Shown: piece after piece, positions 1 to 13,430 of the stretch | How positions within the stretch are numbered: position 1 is the stretch's first letter | Layout of the letters: each line of letters starts with the position of its first letter | From: Carettochelys insculpta | Lineage: Eukaryota; Chordata; Testudines; Carettochelyidae | Assembly (NCBI RefSeq): GCF_033958435.1 | Contig: NC_134137.1 | Span: 253,564,501 to 253,628,500, forward strand | Length of the DNA: 64,000 nucleotides | Reading direction: 5' to 3' | The notes under the pieces: generated by a model | Told to the model about the DNA's origin: nothing | The model's database searches: none | The model's input: the letters and a program-made list of their open reading frames with translations, nothing else | Made by a program: the position numbers and the translations under genes

Positions 1-1085
1 TGTAAACTAAACAAGCCCAAATCCCTCAGCCTATCCTCATAGGTCTTGTGCTCCAGACCCTTAATCATTTTGTTGCCCTTCGCTGAACCTGCTCTAGCAA
101 ATCCACATCCTTTTTATACTGGGGGGCCCAAAACTGGACGCAATATTCCAGATGTGGCCTCACCTGTGCCGAATAAAGAGGAATAACTACTTCCCTAGAT
201 CTGCTCGAAATGCTCCTCCTAATGCACCCCAGTATGCCGTCAGCTTTCTTGGCTACAAGGGCACACTGTTTACTCATATCCAGCCTTTCATCCACCATAA
301 CCCCTAGGTCCCTTTCCATTGTACTGCTGCTGAGCCAGTCGGTCCCCAGCCTGTAACAATGTTTGGGATTCTTCCGCCCCAGGTGCAGGACTCTACACTT
401 CTCCTTATTGAACCGCATCAGATTTCTTTTGGCCCAGTCCTCCAATTTATCCAGGTCCCTCTGGATTCTCTCTCTACTCTCCAACATATCTACCTCTCCC
501 CCTAGTTTTGTGTCATCTGCAAACTTGCTGAGGATGCAATCCAGTCCCTCATCCAGGTCATTAATAAAGATGTTGAATAACACTGGCCCCAGAACCGAGC
601 CTTGCGGCACTCCGCTTGAAACAGACCGCCACCCAGATATTGAGCCATTCACCGCTACCCGTTGGGCCCGACCATCAAGCCAGCTTTCTCTCCATCTTAT
701 ACTCCAAGGATCCAATCCATACTTCCTTAACTTATGGACAAGAATGTTGTGGGAGACCGTATCAAAAGCCTTACTGAAGTCAAGGTATATCACATTCACT
801 GACTTCCTCATGTCCACAGAGCTTGTTACGTCGTCATAGAATCTGATCAGATTGGTAAGGCAGGACTTGCCTCTGGTGAATCCATGTTGGCTACTTTTGA
901 TCACTTTCCCTACTTCCAAGTGCTTCAAAATGGATTCCTTGAGGATTCCTTCCATTATGTTCCCAGGGATTGAGGTAAGGCTGACGGGTCTATAGTTCCC
1001 TGGATTGTCCTTCTTTCCTTTTTTAAAGATGGGCACTACGTTTGCCTTCTTCCAGTCATCCGGTATCTCCCCCGATCTCCAAGCC
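1..1085 (-). mobile_element. CR1 LINE, 3' part of ORF2, 5'-truncated, runs off the left edge
   Basis: A CR1-clade non-LTR retrotransposon lies on the minus strand. Its protein is open from 1087 to 65 (340 codons) and covers the RT palm and thumb. Visible motifs are [14 protein letters not shown] (RT motif A), [20 protein letters not shown], and FADDTKLGG (the [FY]xDD catalytic box). Near 65-75 the frame is lost at a short A run (on the element's strand), and the CR1 C-terminal reading continues in another frame to base 1. The homology stops abruptly near 1085, which fits the 5' truncation normal for CR1. The 3' UTR lies outside the window. It is a dead copy: no endonuclease domain and a frameshift. 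The plus-strand frame at 363-839 is a shadow. Confidence 0.93.
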
Positions 1086-1087
1086 AT
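65..1087 (-). pseudogene. CR1 ORF2 fragment (reverse transcriptase)
   Basis: The 340-codon open frame encodes RT fingers, palm and thumb of CR1 ORF2. The N-terminal apurinic-type endonuclease domain is absent because of 5' truncation. The FADD box sits at about residues 190-193. The reading ends at a stop created by a frameshift just before the conserved C-terminal stretch (KGLEHKTYEDRLRDLGLFSL in the next frame). In an intact element this enzyme primes reverse transcription of its own RNA at a nicked chromosomal target. The ATG used for the open frame has no biological meaning, since the 5' part is missing. Confidence 0.88.
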
Positions 1088-3727
1088 AGACAGAAATGCA
1101 TATCTATGGTTGACTTACCGTGCCTAGGGTAAACATAGCCAAGGACTGACGAACAATCTTGGATCCAAAAACCTTGCGCAGATGCTTTGAAGCCCTTTCT
1201 AGGTGTAGAATTATTACAGCTTAATTGCTTCCCCATTTTCAGTTCATTAGCAGAAGAATGTGAGCAGTTCAGTTGCCTCAGTAATGGACACACTATAAAA
1301 ACCTAGATAGTGGTACTCTTACATTTCTACTATTTTGAGATCCTACCACTCAATATTACTAAAGAGAAACTGTCTATTGAATTCTGTAAAACAGAAAAGT
1401 TTTTCAAAATGGCAGAAATTTTTAAGGGTTCCCACAATACTTAGTTAGATTTAATGTTAGTTCTTATACACCTCTTATGTTTACATCCTTTTAAGAGTGG
1501 ACCTTTCATGGAATGTTTCATTATTTCTTGCCTACTCAGATGCGTTTCTATCCATATAAGCCATGCATAGGGTAATTCCGTTTAATACAAAACAAAAGTT
1601 CATCCTGTTTTGCCGCTGTAATCATGGAGAGATGTGGTCACACTTATCAGTAAAATAAAATATGCTAATTTCATTTCCTCATAAAGATGTTCACTAAAGT
1701 TAGTGGATCCACTGAAAAAGAAGTGTTGTAAACATTAGCTATTTTATCACAAGCCTTGTAATATTTGGTGTTTTTTGGAGTCAGATAATTACATAAGAAT
1801 TTTTAAAAAGGAAGATTCCAGCCTTCACAGCTGTGCCTAAAAGCTTAAATGTGATTATGAAAGGCTCAAGACCCAGAATGCAAATGAAAAGAATCCCATA
1901 TTTATGATTTTTAAAATCTGATGATTTTAAGCCAACATCATGAATTTATGGAAATGACTTGGTTTTATAATCCCTGAGGCTAACAATACAGAATGCCATG
2001 AGGAATGCCATAAGAAATCCTTAAAAAAAATTTTAAAAAGTGATGAGATGACTGTATCCTAGTCTTCTGTTGACAGCAAACATTTGCTTTTAAGGCGGAC
2101 TGCTGCATTAGCAGGGTATGAAAGTGCCAAATATCTGCAGAAACTGAAATTTATTAAAATACCAATAAAATTGCCTTTTATTACACATTTGTTCTGTAAC
2201 TCACAAGAAAATGAGGTGATGAAATAGTAGTGTTGCACAGTTAGCCACTTGAAAATCAAGAAGTGCCAACATCAAGCATTTATATATACCCTTAACTCTG
2301 CCCCATTCTGAAACAGTATTACAACTTAGTCTTTAGATACATGATCACATTTTAAGTGGAAAATACTATGTTGTTCCTTTCCCCCTACTAACTTCAGCCT
2401 GCAATGGCTTTAAGCTTACAATAACTTCATTGTCATACTTAGAGCCCTGAATGGAAACAAAATATGTATCTGCATCTGCATCCACAACATGAGTCACAGA
2501 TAGCCACAGTCATATGTGGATACACATTCCCCTGGATACAAAGCAGATTTGCAGAGCTCTACTCATAATAATCAGCTATGTATACATAGTTTTAATGATA
2601 CAATCCCAAATTCCTGACCTAGCTGACCTGCATTAACGGACTCTGATTTCTACATCATGATCTTCAATGGTGCTTTAAATTGGCTACATTTTGATTATAT
2701 CTATAACTATACCTCTGTATGGAATACCTGTATATTATTGTGTTTAATTATTATGGCAGACATAATGATATACAGAATATACAAAGTATGAAAAATAATA
2801 AAAAGACACCGTATATTTCAGTTAGGGTGTAGCAGATTGCACCAATTCATGGAATTGTCATTATGTGCACTAAAGCCATCACCTTCACTTATGAATGATA
2901 TGCAAAATGTCAGGAATTGTGAGTCATAAATATAAAAAGGTCTGTATATAGAGTCACCTGTACTCAGCTGCCAGAGCCTTCACATGAGAACGTTGGACAA
3001 CTTACTATTCCCTACCAATTTATGTTTATATAGGCAGGTTCAACTTCTGAGAACTGAGGATTGTGACCCTCCACTGATGCACAAAACACAAACTATTGCA
3101 AACACTGAGCAAAACAACATGTAACCTTCATGTCACTTCCATTTTCTAATTATGTCATCTCTGTATTCCTTCACACAATATAAATCTTATGTCAGATATT
3201 TTGTAGTAATACAGCAACTTTCATCTTCAACTGCTGAAGACACAATTTACACAATCCTGTCATTTAATCCAGCCCAGACAGCATTTCACCTCACAGATGA
3301 AATCCCTATCAATTTAACGTTGCATAGCACAGCTATGACAGTTCAGCACAGAGAGAAGCCAAATCCTTATTAAAACTGCAGATAAAGTTTTGCATATTTA
3401 GAATATAATTAGGCCAACATGGACCTTAGATAGGCAGCAGCAGTAGTGCACCTAATATTTTGAAATGTGGCATGAGCTCTTCAAATGACCAGTTCCGAGA
3501 ACTTTGATTTTACATTTCATCTGAAAAATAGACTTCCCAACATGTCGGTGTCCTCTAATGCTGTACTGGGTGACCCACTTATTTCACAAACTTCCCAATT
3601 ATGGATTCTATTTCCTGTGAGTCCTTGAACATCACTCAGTAAAGTAACTTAGTCTGCAATATATGATTAGATTGAAATGTTAGGTGATATGACTACAGTA
3701 TATATACTCTTCTAAAGTAGAGTCTAT
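1086..3727. other. No gene or classifiable repeat seen
   Basis: AT-rich DNA with scattered short open frames that show no codon structure or recognisable motif. It looks like intergenic or intronic sequence. Confidence 0.5.
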
Positions 3728-3820
3728 GGGCCTAATTCTGACCTGTTACCAGTTTACACCAATGCGCTCCACTGAATTCAGTGGATTTACTTCTCATTTA
3801 CAAAAGGCTGAATTGTGCCT
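3728..3820. repeat. Short palindromic sauropsid repeat
   Basis: The segment starts gggcctaattctgacc and ends with the rough complement ggctgaattgtgcc, with a centre reading ccactgaattcagtgg. This matches a widespread palindromic repeat of turtles and other sauropsids that I know only by its wording; its class is uncertain (probably a MITE). Confidence 0.45.
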
Positions 3821-5752
3821 TAGATCTGTTATTTAGCTGTACAGTAACAGGCACCCCTATAAATAAATAATGCCCTATTCTAACAGTATTAAATCAGAGT
3901 TTCTCAACTGCCAGACAGATAAGCTTTGTTCCCGTTATGTAACTAGTGAAAATTTGTACTGGAGACATTCCATCTTGCCCCACTCACATCCATTCAAAAT
4001 GTTACTGCCAAGATTATTCTCCTAGCTTGTCACTTTGACCAAGTCAGCCCTCTTTGCAGTCCTTTGCTGACTCCCTCTTCTCTATCGCTTCAAACATAAG
4101 CTGCTTATCTTCACTCTCAAGACTCTGCACAGACTATTCCCAATACTGTACATATCATCTCTCATTCACTACCAAGATATCACCTGCTACTTCCCATCGG
4201 TCACTGAAGGCAGCCTCATTTGCCCTCTTGTTACATTTCCAACCACACATTTTTGTGCTTGCTCCCACAGTGCCCTTCTCACTTGAGGTGCTCCCCAGGT
4301 ACATTCTGAATATCCTCCTTCGAACTCTCTTTAATGCTACATCTACATCAATCACTCTCAACTTTTCCTGATGACTGTCATTCAAAAGTCTGATTTGCCT
4401 TGTATACCCCCAAGTCATACCTCACTTAAAAAACTACTTTCTCATTTTACCACATAATTATAAAATAAATCAACTGAAATGTAAATATCACTTACATATA
4501 CACAGCAGAATAAACAAGTCATTGTGTGAAATTCTAGTTTGTCCTGACTTGGTGAGTGGTTTTTACGTAGCCTGTTGTAAAACAAGGCAAATGCATAGAT
4601 GAATTGACATACTCCCTGGAAGACCTCTGTCTACCCCCAAGGACACAAATACTCCTGGTTGAGAGGCATTAGTATACACTATGAACTAGAAGGAGTGTCT
4701 GCTGTTCATGTACAATTAGAACTAGTAAGACTATAAATAGCAGTGTAGCCACAGTTGTGGCAGCGGAGGCATGGCTTAGCTATGCCAAGTACATGCGTGC
4801 ATGATACCAGTGGATACACACTTGGCACCGAAGCCTGTATCTTACAAAATTGGGCAATATCACAACAGCGTCATTTGAAAAGTGTGGCAGACACCAAGCA
4901 CAAACTGGGGAATGAGGAAGTACTTAATGCTTTGCCTTTAAGTAGATACTATGCAATATAATCTTTAGTGCAAACAGTCCCTTGCCCCCACAGTAAGAGT
5001 TCTGTCCTCTGTCTTGACGTGTCAGCTTTTAAATAAAAGCAGGGATTTTTCTTCACCAAGGATAAGGGTAGAATAATTGATGTACATGTTTCCCTATTGA
5101 GTCTGGAATGCTTTAGCTCAGTCAGGTGTGTCTCCTGGATAAATGCTATCTGTGCTTCATATCTTTGAAGCATTGTTTGAAAAGTATTTCGTATGGGTGT
5201 GTACAAGTAAATTTCACATTCCACGACAGAATCTTAAGTCTATTTACTGCCAATCTGGATGATTAACAAGGCAGTGAAAACAGAATGTCATCTCTCAGCC
5301 AAGCACAAGAATAGTACAGATTATCCCTTCTCTGTGGTTATTGAGCCATACGTCCTTTGATGTGTTGAAAAAGAATTACTTTTGTTCTACACGGGGACAA
5401 TGAAAATAAGTCAAAACTGGCTACAAATTAATACTATTTCCCTCACAGACGAGTGCACAACTCTTAGTAACTTTAATGGAAGCTGCATGGGTGTGCCAAA
5501 GAAGAATTCTGCCCTGGGACTTTTATCGACCTGTTTATTGAAAGGAGGACTTATTTAAATAATCTGTTTGTTTGAAAAACAAAACAAAAGGAAGCCCAGG
5601 GGCATGTACGTAGTGAACCAAATTTTAGCTGACTGGCAAAAAGCCAAAATTTGAAACCATTGTAAAGCACTTTAATATCTCCAGAAGAAATGCACTGCAT
5701 AAGAATCAGGTATTAAATCCTCGGAAAACCAACTCAACCTTAGTTTGCTTAG
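3821..5752. other. No gene or classifiable repeat seen
   Basis: AT-rich DNA. The overlapping open frames at 4054-4418 on both strands show no domain and no codon bias and look like chance. Confidence 0.45.
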
Positions 5753-5827
5753 AGCCCAATTCAGCAAAATACTTGACTTCAGTGGAATGGAAGCACATGC
5801 TCCACTGCTCTGTTGAATTAGTGCCTT
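5753..5827. repeat. Short palindromic sauropsid repeat
   Basis: It starts gcccaattcagcaaaatac and closes with the partial complement gttgaattagtgcc, with cttcagtggaatgg near the centre. It is similar in design to, but a different family from, the repeat at 3728. Confidence 0.4.
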
Positions 5828-8800
5828 ACTGCTGTCATAATAAAACAAAAGAAGAAGATAAAGTCAGCATTTTTCATGCACTGGGATATTCATTACCTAG
5901 GAATTTTACTGGTGATTGATAGAGGGAAGAAGGAAGGAAGCCACAATATACAGGTGAATTTGGACATTTGTTTACAAGTGACCATTATGTCTCAGCATCC
6001 TGCAAACGCATTCCCAGTGTCTTCCTTTCTTTCAGACTCTACAGCACCTTTGTTTCTCTCTGTTTCTCTTCCCCCCGCCCCCCGCCGCCTTTCCCCTCAC
6101 TCTCTCTTGGTGGCCATTAACTACGCTGACAGTTTGACAGGCTGAAATAAGGAAATAAAACACTTAAACATTGTTTCCTGATGTATGCATTCATCTCTTC
6201 TGCCAAACACAGATATTGAGGAGATACTTCACTCCTCCTGTCAGCTCACTAAATTATACCCCAGCTCACATAGCAACAACTCTCAGGTCTTTCACATTCT
6301 GTTGATCTGTCTTCCTATTAGAAGACCGTACAAATGCCATTTCCTTGTCTTCATTGGAAGCCTCTTATATTTATACTTTTAATACCACATTTTCATATGC
6401 CTAGGGTTCATATCCTTTTGTTGAAACAGGCTCTCACACTTATATTTAATACTCATCAGTATGACAACGCTACTTCTTGCTTGAATGTAAAAAAAATATT
6501 TTGGGTATAAAATAATGAAACTGATTGAATTAAACCTTGTGTGGTTTTGATAACTGACTGTATTATCTGGGTAGACCACAAATGAACTAGCTTTGACCAG
6601 GTTTATTTAAATTTAACATTTGAAATCATCAGTTTTTATTAAAAACTGCTAGTTGACAAAACATGCTGTTGAAGGCTAGAGGCACCCTGTGAGATATATA
6701 CATACACCCATTGTTTTGAGTCTACTACAGGAAAATCTGCTATGCTGCTGTCACTGCTCATTACCTCCAGTGGGTGTTGCTGTGAACAAACCTATTGGAG
6801 CAAGGGTAAGGAAAGATGTCAGAGAACTTGTAACAAGTTCTGTGTGCTGAAAGTTTGCTGTACAGATGTAATTAGGGAGAAAAACATAGTCTGGCTGAAA
6901 AAAAAATCAGTACATTTTATCTTGTCACTTTGTTTCCCTACTTTCCTGTTCTAAATTAATAAGACAAACACATATGTTTTGTCCTGCTTTCATTCTCCCA
7001 CAATAAGACTAGATGTGGAACAAAACTGATCACCAATTAATTCTGATGTCTGAAGCAAACACTGATGCTTCCACGAGCTGGAACTGCTGAGACATTTTCT
7101 GTAGATCCTTTTTTTGCCACCCATTTGCAATGGATCAGGTTCCTACCCATCACCTTGGAATGGTGACTTCAGAGCTCAGGACTCATTAGATGTGCCAGTA
7201 ATTCATCCATGCCAAAACATATTTGCACTCTAAGATGACTTTGATCTCTTTTCAATTTTTTTAAACACCCCAAATAAACTGTCCTGGACAAAGCCTGACA
7301 ATTCCACTGATCTGTAGAATTAATCAGCAGGATCATGGGGGCGGGTAGGATGGTGGTGGGTATCCTACATGTGTCCCAGAAAAAGGTTGCATTTCTGATG
7401 TTCATATTCTGTTCTTACTAACAAAAACAAATGTTTTAGAGTGAGATGAAGAGAGAGTTTGCACTAAGGAGTATAGAGAATTCATATTCAATCACTCTGA
7501 AGAGCCAGTAGAGACTGTTTGAGTGGAAAAGTAATCCACTGAATCATCCAGGGATGGTAAGAACTCTGCTATCCTCTCTAGCACCTTAAATTGATTGTCT
7601 ATGGAGTAGTACTGCTATTGGTTGCACGTATTACTTTAGCCATTCCATGAAAAGATACTCATAACAGCTGCAGTATAATATATGCCACTCTTTAACTGGA
7701 AGGGCTTGAATTCATGAGTGAAAATGAAAGAAAATATTAATAAAGAAAGAAAGAGGAAACATCAGTTCCTTAATTCTTTACTTAGGATATGTACACCACA
7801 TCCTAAAAATGTTGAAGTTTAGCCTTATTTCTCTTGTTGTGGAAAAATTACAAAAGGTTCCCTGTATGCTGCAATCATAGCATGACATGCTATTGAAGGT
7901 GACGTTTTTCAAATGAGATGTGAAAACAATCTTCTGTCCGCTCGTGATACTTGAAAATTCAGTATTTTTTCCACGATTGTCAGGATTTGGGTTCTGATAC
8001 ACTGCCCAAATTTTAATTCAGGCAACTTCATTCTGCCTATCTAAACTTTTCTCTACAGTTCAAGTTGTATTTGTTATTCTTCCTCATTTATTGTCCCATG
8101 TTATTATAGTTCAGTAATCCTGCACACCATAAAACACATGCTTTATTTCACCCAAGAGGTGGCTGCATTGTTGTAGTCTGTAAAACTATTTAGGCAGTGT
8201 ATGTACAAAACGTGCAGGCTACATTGGGATCAGCGAGGATAAGAAGAGCTTTATAAATTAAGATTTAGCACCTCTCACATTACTCACTTCCACCTCTGGT
8301 GAGTTGTGTGTAGTCTCAACGATAACATAACTATGTATAACCAAAAAAACTGGAAATGTAAAAATTTTGCCTTTTCATTTAAAATAAACTGACTAAAAAT
8401 AAGACAAAACCAAATATCAATCCATGACAAGAAGAAAATTTAAATTGAAAGAAAATTGTTTCATTGCCTTTGAAAAATTATACAGAAAGAAACTATTGTT
8501 TTTCAACCCACTCAGTTCTATTTCTTCCTTACCTTTTGGTGAACCTTTAATTTGTTTTTCTTATTTTACTGTATCAGTTTCTCTTTATTTGAACCATGCA
8601 CTCAATACATACATACATACAGAAAGCTATATTCTGATGTGGATGATAACCCATTGGTAGTTCAGACAACATACCCCTACTTCTAAACTGCATACTGTGG
8701 GTTGAGCTAAGCTTGGAACAGATGACTGTTGCCAGCAACTATACGTGTCAGCAACTACATAATCAGAGGCATTAGTAGCTCTGACAAATGCAAGGAAAGA

Positions 8801-10146
8801 AGAAAAGTGATTTTCAAGGAGCTGTTTTCTGTTTTACTCACAACTTCAAGAACACGTTGTAATGTGGATGGTATGCATCTGGTGTCATGCAACTGTCTAC
8901 ACCTAGACCCAGGCCCACTAACAAGCTGGAGCAAGGTGGACAACTGCATATGAGTCTGGTCACTCCATCGCTCCACAATTTCTGAGGGCTGAGGAGGGGG
9001 CAGCGCTGTGCCAAGAGCTGGCTGCCACTAGCTCTGTCGTCTCCACCTGTGGCTCCACCCCTTGGGGGTGGAGAGCTGCCACTCCCACACACACCTTGTC
9101 CCCAGGTCCACGGTGACTGTCAGTCCTGCTGCCCAGACCACCACTTCTCTGCTCTTCCTCACTGCCCTCTCCTCCTGGATTTAGCCTTATGCTGTGTCCT
9201 CTCCAGGTGAGCCTGTCAAGCAAGTAAGAAAACACTGGACTAAAACTTAAGACTCATCAACGGCAAGCGGTGACCATTACTTACTTTCATGGTACCAGCA
9301 GCAAGGTGTGATGGGGAACTGGCTCCCCACCCTTGGGTGGAAAGGACAGGGCTTAAGCCAGTCAGCCCTGGGCCCCAGGCCCTACGCCCCACCACATGTG
9401 GAGCAGCCACACAGCACATTGAGGTCATTCCAAGAGACCCAGAGCTCCAGTGGTGGCAGCTGCAGCTCCACACCCTTTGAAATGCTGGCCTGGGGGTAAC
9501 TGCCTCCTTTGCCCATCCCAGTCAGTGAGACTGCAGGGTACTGGAAAACAAATGAGGTTCTTTACAGCAGTGAAATATCTGATGAAGAGGGCTGGGCATG
9601 AAGTTACAAATATCGTTCCATGAAAGGCCATTTGTATCCCTGGGAGCACCAACCAACCACTCAGAATTCCTTGAACCACAACATACCATCCTTTTACCAT
9701 AGATCAGTCAAATCCCAGAACACTTATTGCATGGGAAGGGAGAAGGTGGAGTGGAGTGGAGAACTTCCCCAGGGCATAAGACTTGACTGCTTTCTAGGGA
9801 CATTAAACCTCTCACTGCACTTTACAGAACAGGAGAACATTCAAACTACCACCACCACTCTACTGTTTTTGAGAAAAATCTTTCCCTTTCTTTACTGTTG
9901 TGCTGTATTCAGATTCTCCACCTAACGGCTACTTCATCTCCATCCATTCACCTGTGCTTGGAGATTGAATTGATGGGTAACATACTACAGAATTACAAAT
10001 TATTACTAATGTTATATGCATTGTTATATTTAAAAAGACCCCTTCTCTCCTAATACAGGAAGAAACATCCAGAGTCACTAAAATTTCCCTGTTGCCCACG
10101 CCCCAAGTTTATGAGCATTCTCGCCTAAACTGCTATTTCAGTTTGA
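5828..10146. other. No gene or classifiable repeat seen
   Basis: Mostly AT-rich. A GC-richer block at about 8900-9500 carries overlapping open frames on both strands with no recognisable protein; it may be a decayed repeat. A short polypyrimidine run lies at 6040-6110. Confidence 0.4.
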
Positions 10147-10415
10147 GGGTGTGTCTACATTGGAGAGAAAATTCTGCAATGCTGGTTGCAGAGCCTGGAT
10201 CAATTAAGTCAAACTGTGTGGCTAAAAAAAAAAATAGTGGCATAGACAGATATTCAGGCTAAGGCTGGAGCCTGGGCTCTGAAAACCAGCGAATAGGGAG
10301 GGCTTGGACTACACCTGAAGATCTACAGTGGTATTTTTAGAATGCAGCCTAAGTCAACTGATCTGGGCACTGAGACTTGGAGTGGCACATTTTCCTCTTC
10401 AGTGTAAACATACCC
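10147..10415. mobile_element. Harbinger-like MITE, TSD TGA
   Basis: Terminal inverted repeats are gggtgtgtctacattgg on the left and the complement of cagtgtaaacataccc on the right. A TGA trinucleotide flanks both ends (10144-10146 and 10416-10418). The 3-bp duplication and the gtgtctaca terminus match the PIF/Harbinger derivatives elsewhere in the window. There is no coding capacity. Confidence 0.65.
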
Positions 10416-11320
10416 TGATACTCAGCTTTGCAATGGTTTTCTTAGTACCACGTTGAGAGGTGGCAAAACTTTGGAAGTGATTTGAATATGGTGCCCAATT
10501 ATCAATCACCAAAAGTTTATCTACAATGACTTAGGCTCTAAACAGCACGAAGAAAACAAAAATATTACAATACAAAAAAATCCAAAATTAGAAAATATTA
10601 AAATAGTTATACAGATGAAAATACATGCATTATTAATGGGTACATGATCACTCTGCCACTTGCTTCCTCCTTCTTTTAATATCTGACTATGCAAATGGCA
10701 ATTGGTTGAATCACAGGTTCACTGAAATAAGTTGTCTTTACAGGCTGCAAAGATGACATTATTCGAGAGCCTCAGGGTCTGGATTCACTTTACAGACTAG
10801 ATGTATTATTTTCCTGTTATTTTATGTTCAAATTTATGTTAGGTCAATTTTGATCTTCAAATGATAGAATGAAAATGGAGGAAGGAGAAAACAACCAGTC
10901 ACTAGGAAATGACACAGGAAAAACAGTTTTCAAATTCTCATTTTAGGCAGCTGTATTTGGAGCCAAACAAATCAGAAAGAACAAATCTCCAACCACCTGT
11001 AAGTTAATTAACCTGACCTCAATAATGAACAATTGCTATTACGGTGTTCCAAGAGCAACACAAGAGCATAAAACATGGGTGACAGTTTGAAGGTACAGAG
11101 CAGCAAAGAACTCTTTGACATCTATATAATATGCTCAGCTACTTGGTACAGAGCATGATTTGTGACAAGATTACAGTTGACCATAATAAGTGACCTTTTG
11201 CAAAGTCACCTATTGCCATGATTCAAGTCCAACTAGGAAGGCAAATAAAAGCATTGCACTTAGAAAGATACTGGGCACTTGTTCCCTTGAGTACAATTCA
11301 TTGCAACTCATCCATACAAA
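10416..11320. other. No gene or classifiable repeat seen
   Basis: AT-rich DNA without long open frames or clear repeats. Confidence 0.45.
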
Positions 11321-11695
11321 GGCCGTGTCTACACTTCGGAAAATCTTAGAAATGGCCATGCTAATGGCCAAATCAAAGAATACTAATGAGAAGCTGAAAT
11401 TAATATTTAGCACCTCATTAGTATGCCGCCAGCCACGGCACTTCCAAAGTGCCACATTTTGCTCACATGTGGTTGTTCTGATAGGAATAAGGGGATTTTG
11501 ATGTTTGCAGGGTCTTTTCGAAAGAAGGGCCACCGCATAGATGAGCCACGTGCGAGAGAAATGCGGCACTTTCAAAATGCTGTGGCTGGTGGCATGCTAA
11601 GGAGGCACTGAATATTCATTTCAGCTCCTCATTAGTATTCTCTGATGGCCATTAGCATGGCAATTTCAAAGTTTTTCCTAAGCGTAGACGCAGCC
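11321..11695. mobile_element. Long-TIR Harbinger-like MITE
   Basis: The left half starts ggccgtgtctacacttcgg and the right half ends gtagacgcagcc. The two halves are imperfect inverted repeats of each other for more than 100 bp, including the blocks ccatgctaatggcc, tactaatgag and the segment around gcatgc. The whole could fold as a long hairpin. I see no clear 3-bp duplication (AAA versus GTA). Confidence 0.68.
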
Positions 11696-12370
11696 GTAGA
11701 GGCAAGAACACTTTAGAACCCTTTGATGATCCTCGGTAAGAAAAATTTTCCATATTACATTAGTACTAATAAACTGAAAACTTTATTTAACAAAATTTAG
11801 AATAATTAGGACATATCTAGACTCTCTGACCTTGACCCCTGATGGTTTCAATCTGACCATACTCATTGGAAAATGATTTCATTATCCATGTAAAACATAA
11901 CCACAGTCTTCAAAAATGATATGCTCCAATGAGGCATGGCATTTTTTTGTTTGTTTTTTTAAACATTTCCCCCCTAAAAACAGGATCAAAGGTAGCCTAC
12001 TATCAGGGACCTAGTTTTAACCTTAATGAAAAAGATGTTACCACCTTTCATGGATCATAGCTCATACAGGCAGTTATAGGAAAATGGTTCTATAAGCTCC
12101 CAATACATAGGCCCCTACCACTTGAGATGAAGGAAGCTTCTGTTCATAGCAAGGATCCTAATGTACAGAGCTAGTCAGTTTCTTCGCATTACATCTCATA
12201 GGAAATTTTGATAAAAACCAAACCAAGTAAATTTGGCTAAAAATCCCGCCCCCTGTCCCCCAACTTATTGGTTAAAAACAAAATAACTTAAGCAGCAAGC
12301 TGGTAATTTAAATGAATGTAAATGCTGCTGCAGCACCTCTGGTGAATGGCAGTTTGGTTTCCTTATTCCA
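11696..12370. other. No gene or classifiable repeat seen
   Basis: AT-rich DNA with a T-rich stretch near 11942-11962. Confidence 0.45.
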
Positions 12371-12938
12371 CTAATCTCTTCCATGGCTGGGCTCCCAGAC
12401 TAGTATACATCTCCCAAGACAAACTATAGTCAGCCTTCTTGCTGAGTCATGGTTTACCAGGAAGAGTCCCTGACCCAAACACATCCTGGATGTTGGAGTC
12501 AAACTCTCCACTGAGCAATAAGAGGGAGACCGATATTTCGAAGGAGGAAGTAGAAAGAGCAGTGTGATGTAGTGGGGATACGTGTGTGTACGTGAGTGGC
12601 TGACAGAGGGTGTGGGGCTCCTCATGAGGGTAACCAAGGCAACCAGGTGACACCTCTGGATTGCAGACAAAGGAGGAGGTGGAGCCTGAGGGGGTTGAAA
12701 TGGAACTGGGAGTTGGAAAGCAGTTAGTCTGGGCTGGGAGAGAGAAAGACAAAGTAAGGGGCAAGGCCCTGGCTCCAGGGGCCCTGCGGGACCTCCTCTC
12801 CCCAACTGTCTCTGCCTGCTGCACTGACTCCTCTGTACGACGCTGTGTCCTGTCAGCTAACAAACCCGATGTTCTGCTGAGTGAGAGTCACTCCTGCCTG
12901 CAGACGGGGTGCAGAACTCAGGGACCCTTGAACCGCAT
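12371..12938. other. GC-rich block, unclassified, probably an old repeat
   Basis: This block is distinctly GC-richer than the DNA to its left and has overlapping open frames on both strands (up to 144 codons). No protein motif is recognisable. It directly precedes the RTE-like LINE and could be that element's 5' region or a separate decayed repeat. Confidence 0.3.
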
Positions 12939-12946
12939 CACAAGCA

Positions 12947-13360
12947 GTGAAACAACTAAATAACAACAAGAGCCCTGGAAATGATAACATCACAGGAGAG
13001 ATGAATAAATATGGCAGAAAAAGTATGATTCAGGAAAGACACCGGCTGTGTAATATAGCATGGAAAGAAAGGAAGGCACCTAAGGAATGGACAAGATCTG
13101 TGCTAGTGACAATACACAAGAAAGGAAGTTCAATGGAGTGCAAGAAGCGCAGAATGATTGCCCTAATGAGTCATCTAGGCAAGGTGCTGATGGTGATGCT
13201 GACAGAGACACTAAGATCACAGACAGAAGAACATCTAACAGACGAGCAAGCAGGGTTCAGGGAAAGACAGAAGTACCATACAGCAGATATTGGTGCTAAG
13301 ACTGACAGCGGAGAAAGCTCAACAAAAGAACGAGAACAAGAACATCAATGCTTGCTTTGA
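12947..13360 (+). pseudogene. RTE-like RT, N-terminal fragment
   Basis: A 137-codon frame carries the RT fingers: the KSPGNDNITGEM block and later TEEHLTDEQAGFRERQ, a typical QxGFR-type motif. It is lost after about 13299 by frameshift, and about 70 bp of disrupted sequence separate it from the palm fragment. The ATG chosen is not a natural start. It cannot give an active enzyme. Confidence 0.7.
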
Positions 13361-13430
13361 TGATTTGACACTATAGGTCAGAAAGTGTCTTGGTTGGTGT
13401 TGGAGTTGTACAGACTGGATAGCAGACTGA

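Noticed and set aside
363..839. 158-codon plus-strand frame
   Set aside because: Antisense shadow of the CR1 RT, which has clear motifs on the minus strand.
4054..4418. 105-codon plus and 87-codon minus frames
   Set aside because: Low-complexity Ser/Leu-rich reading and its antisense; no family recognised.
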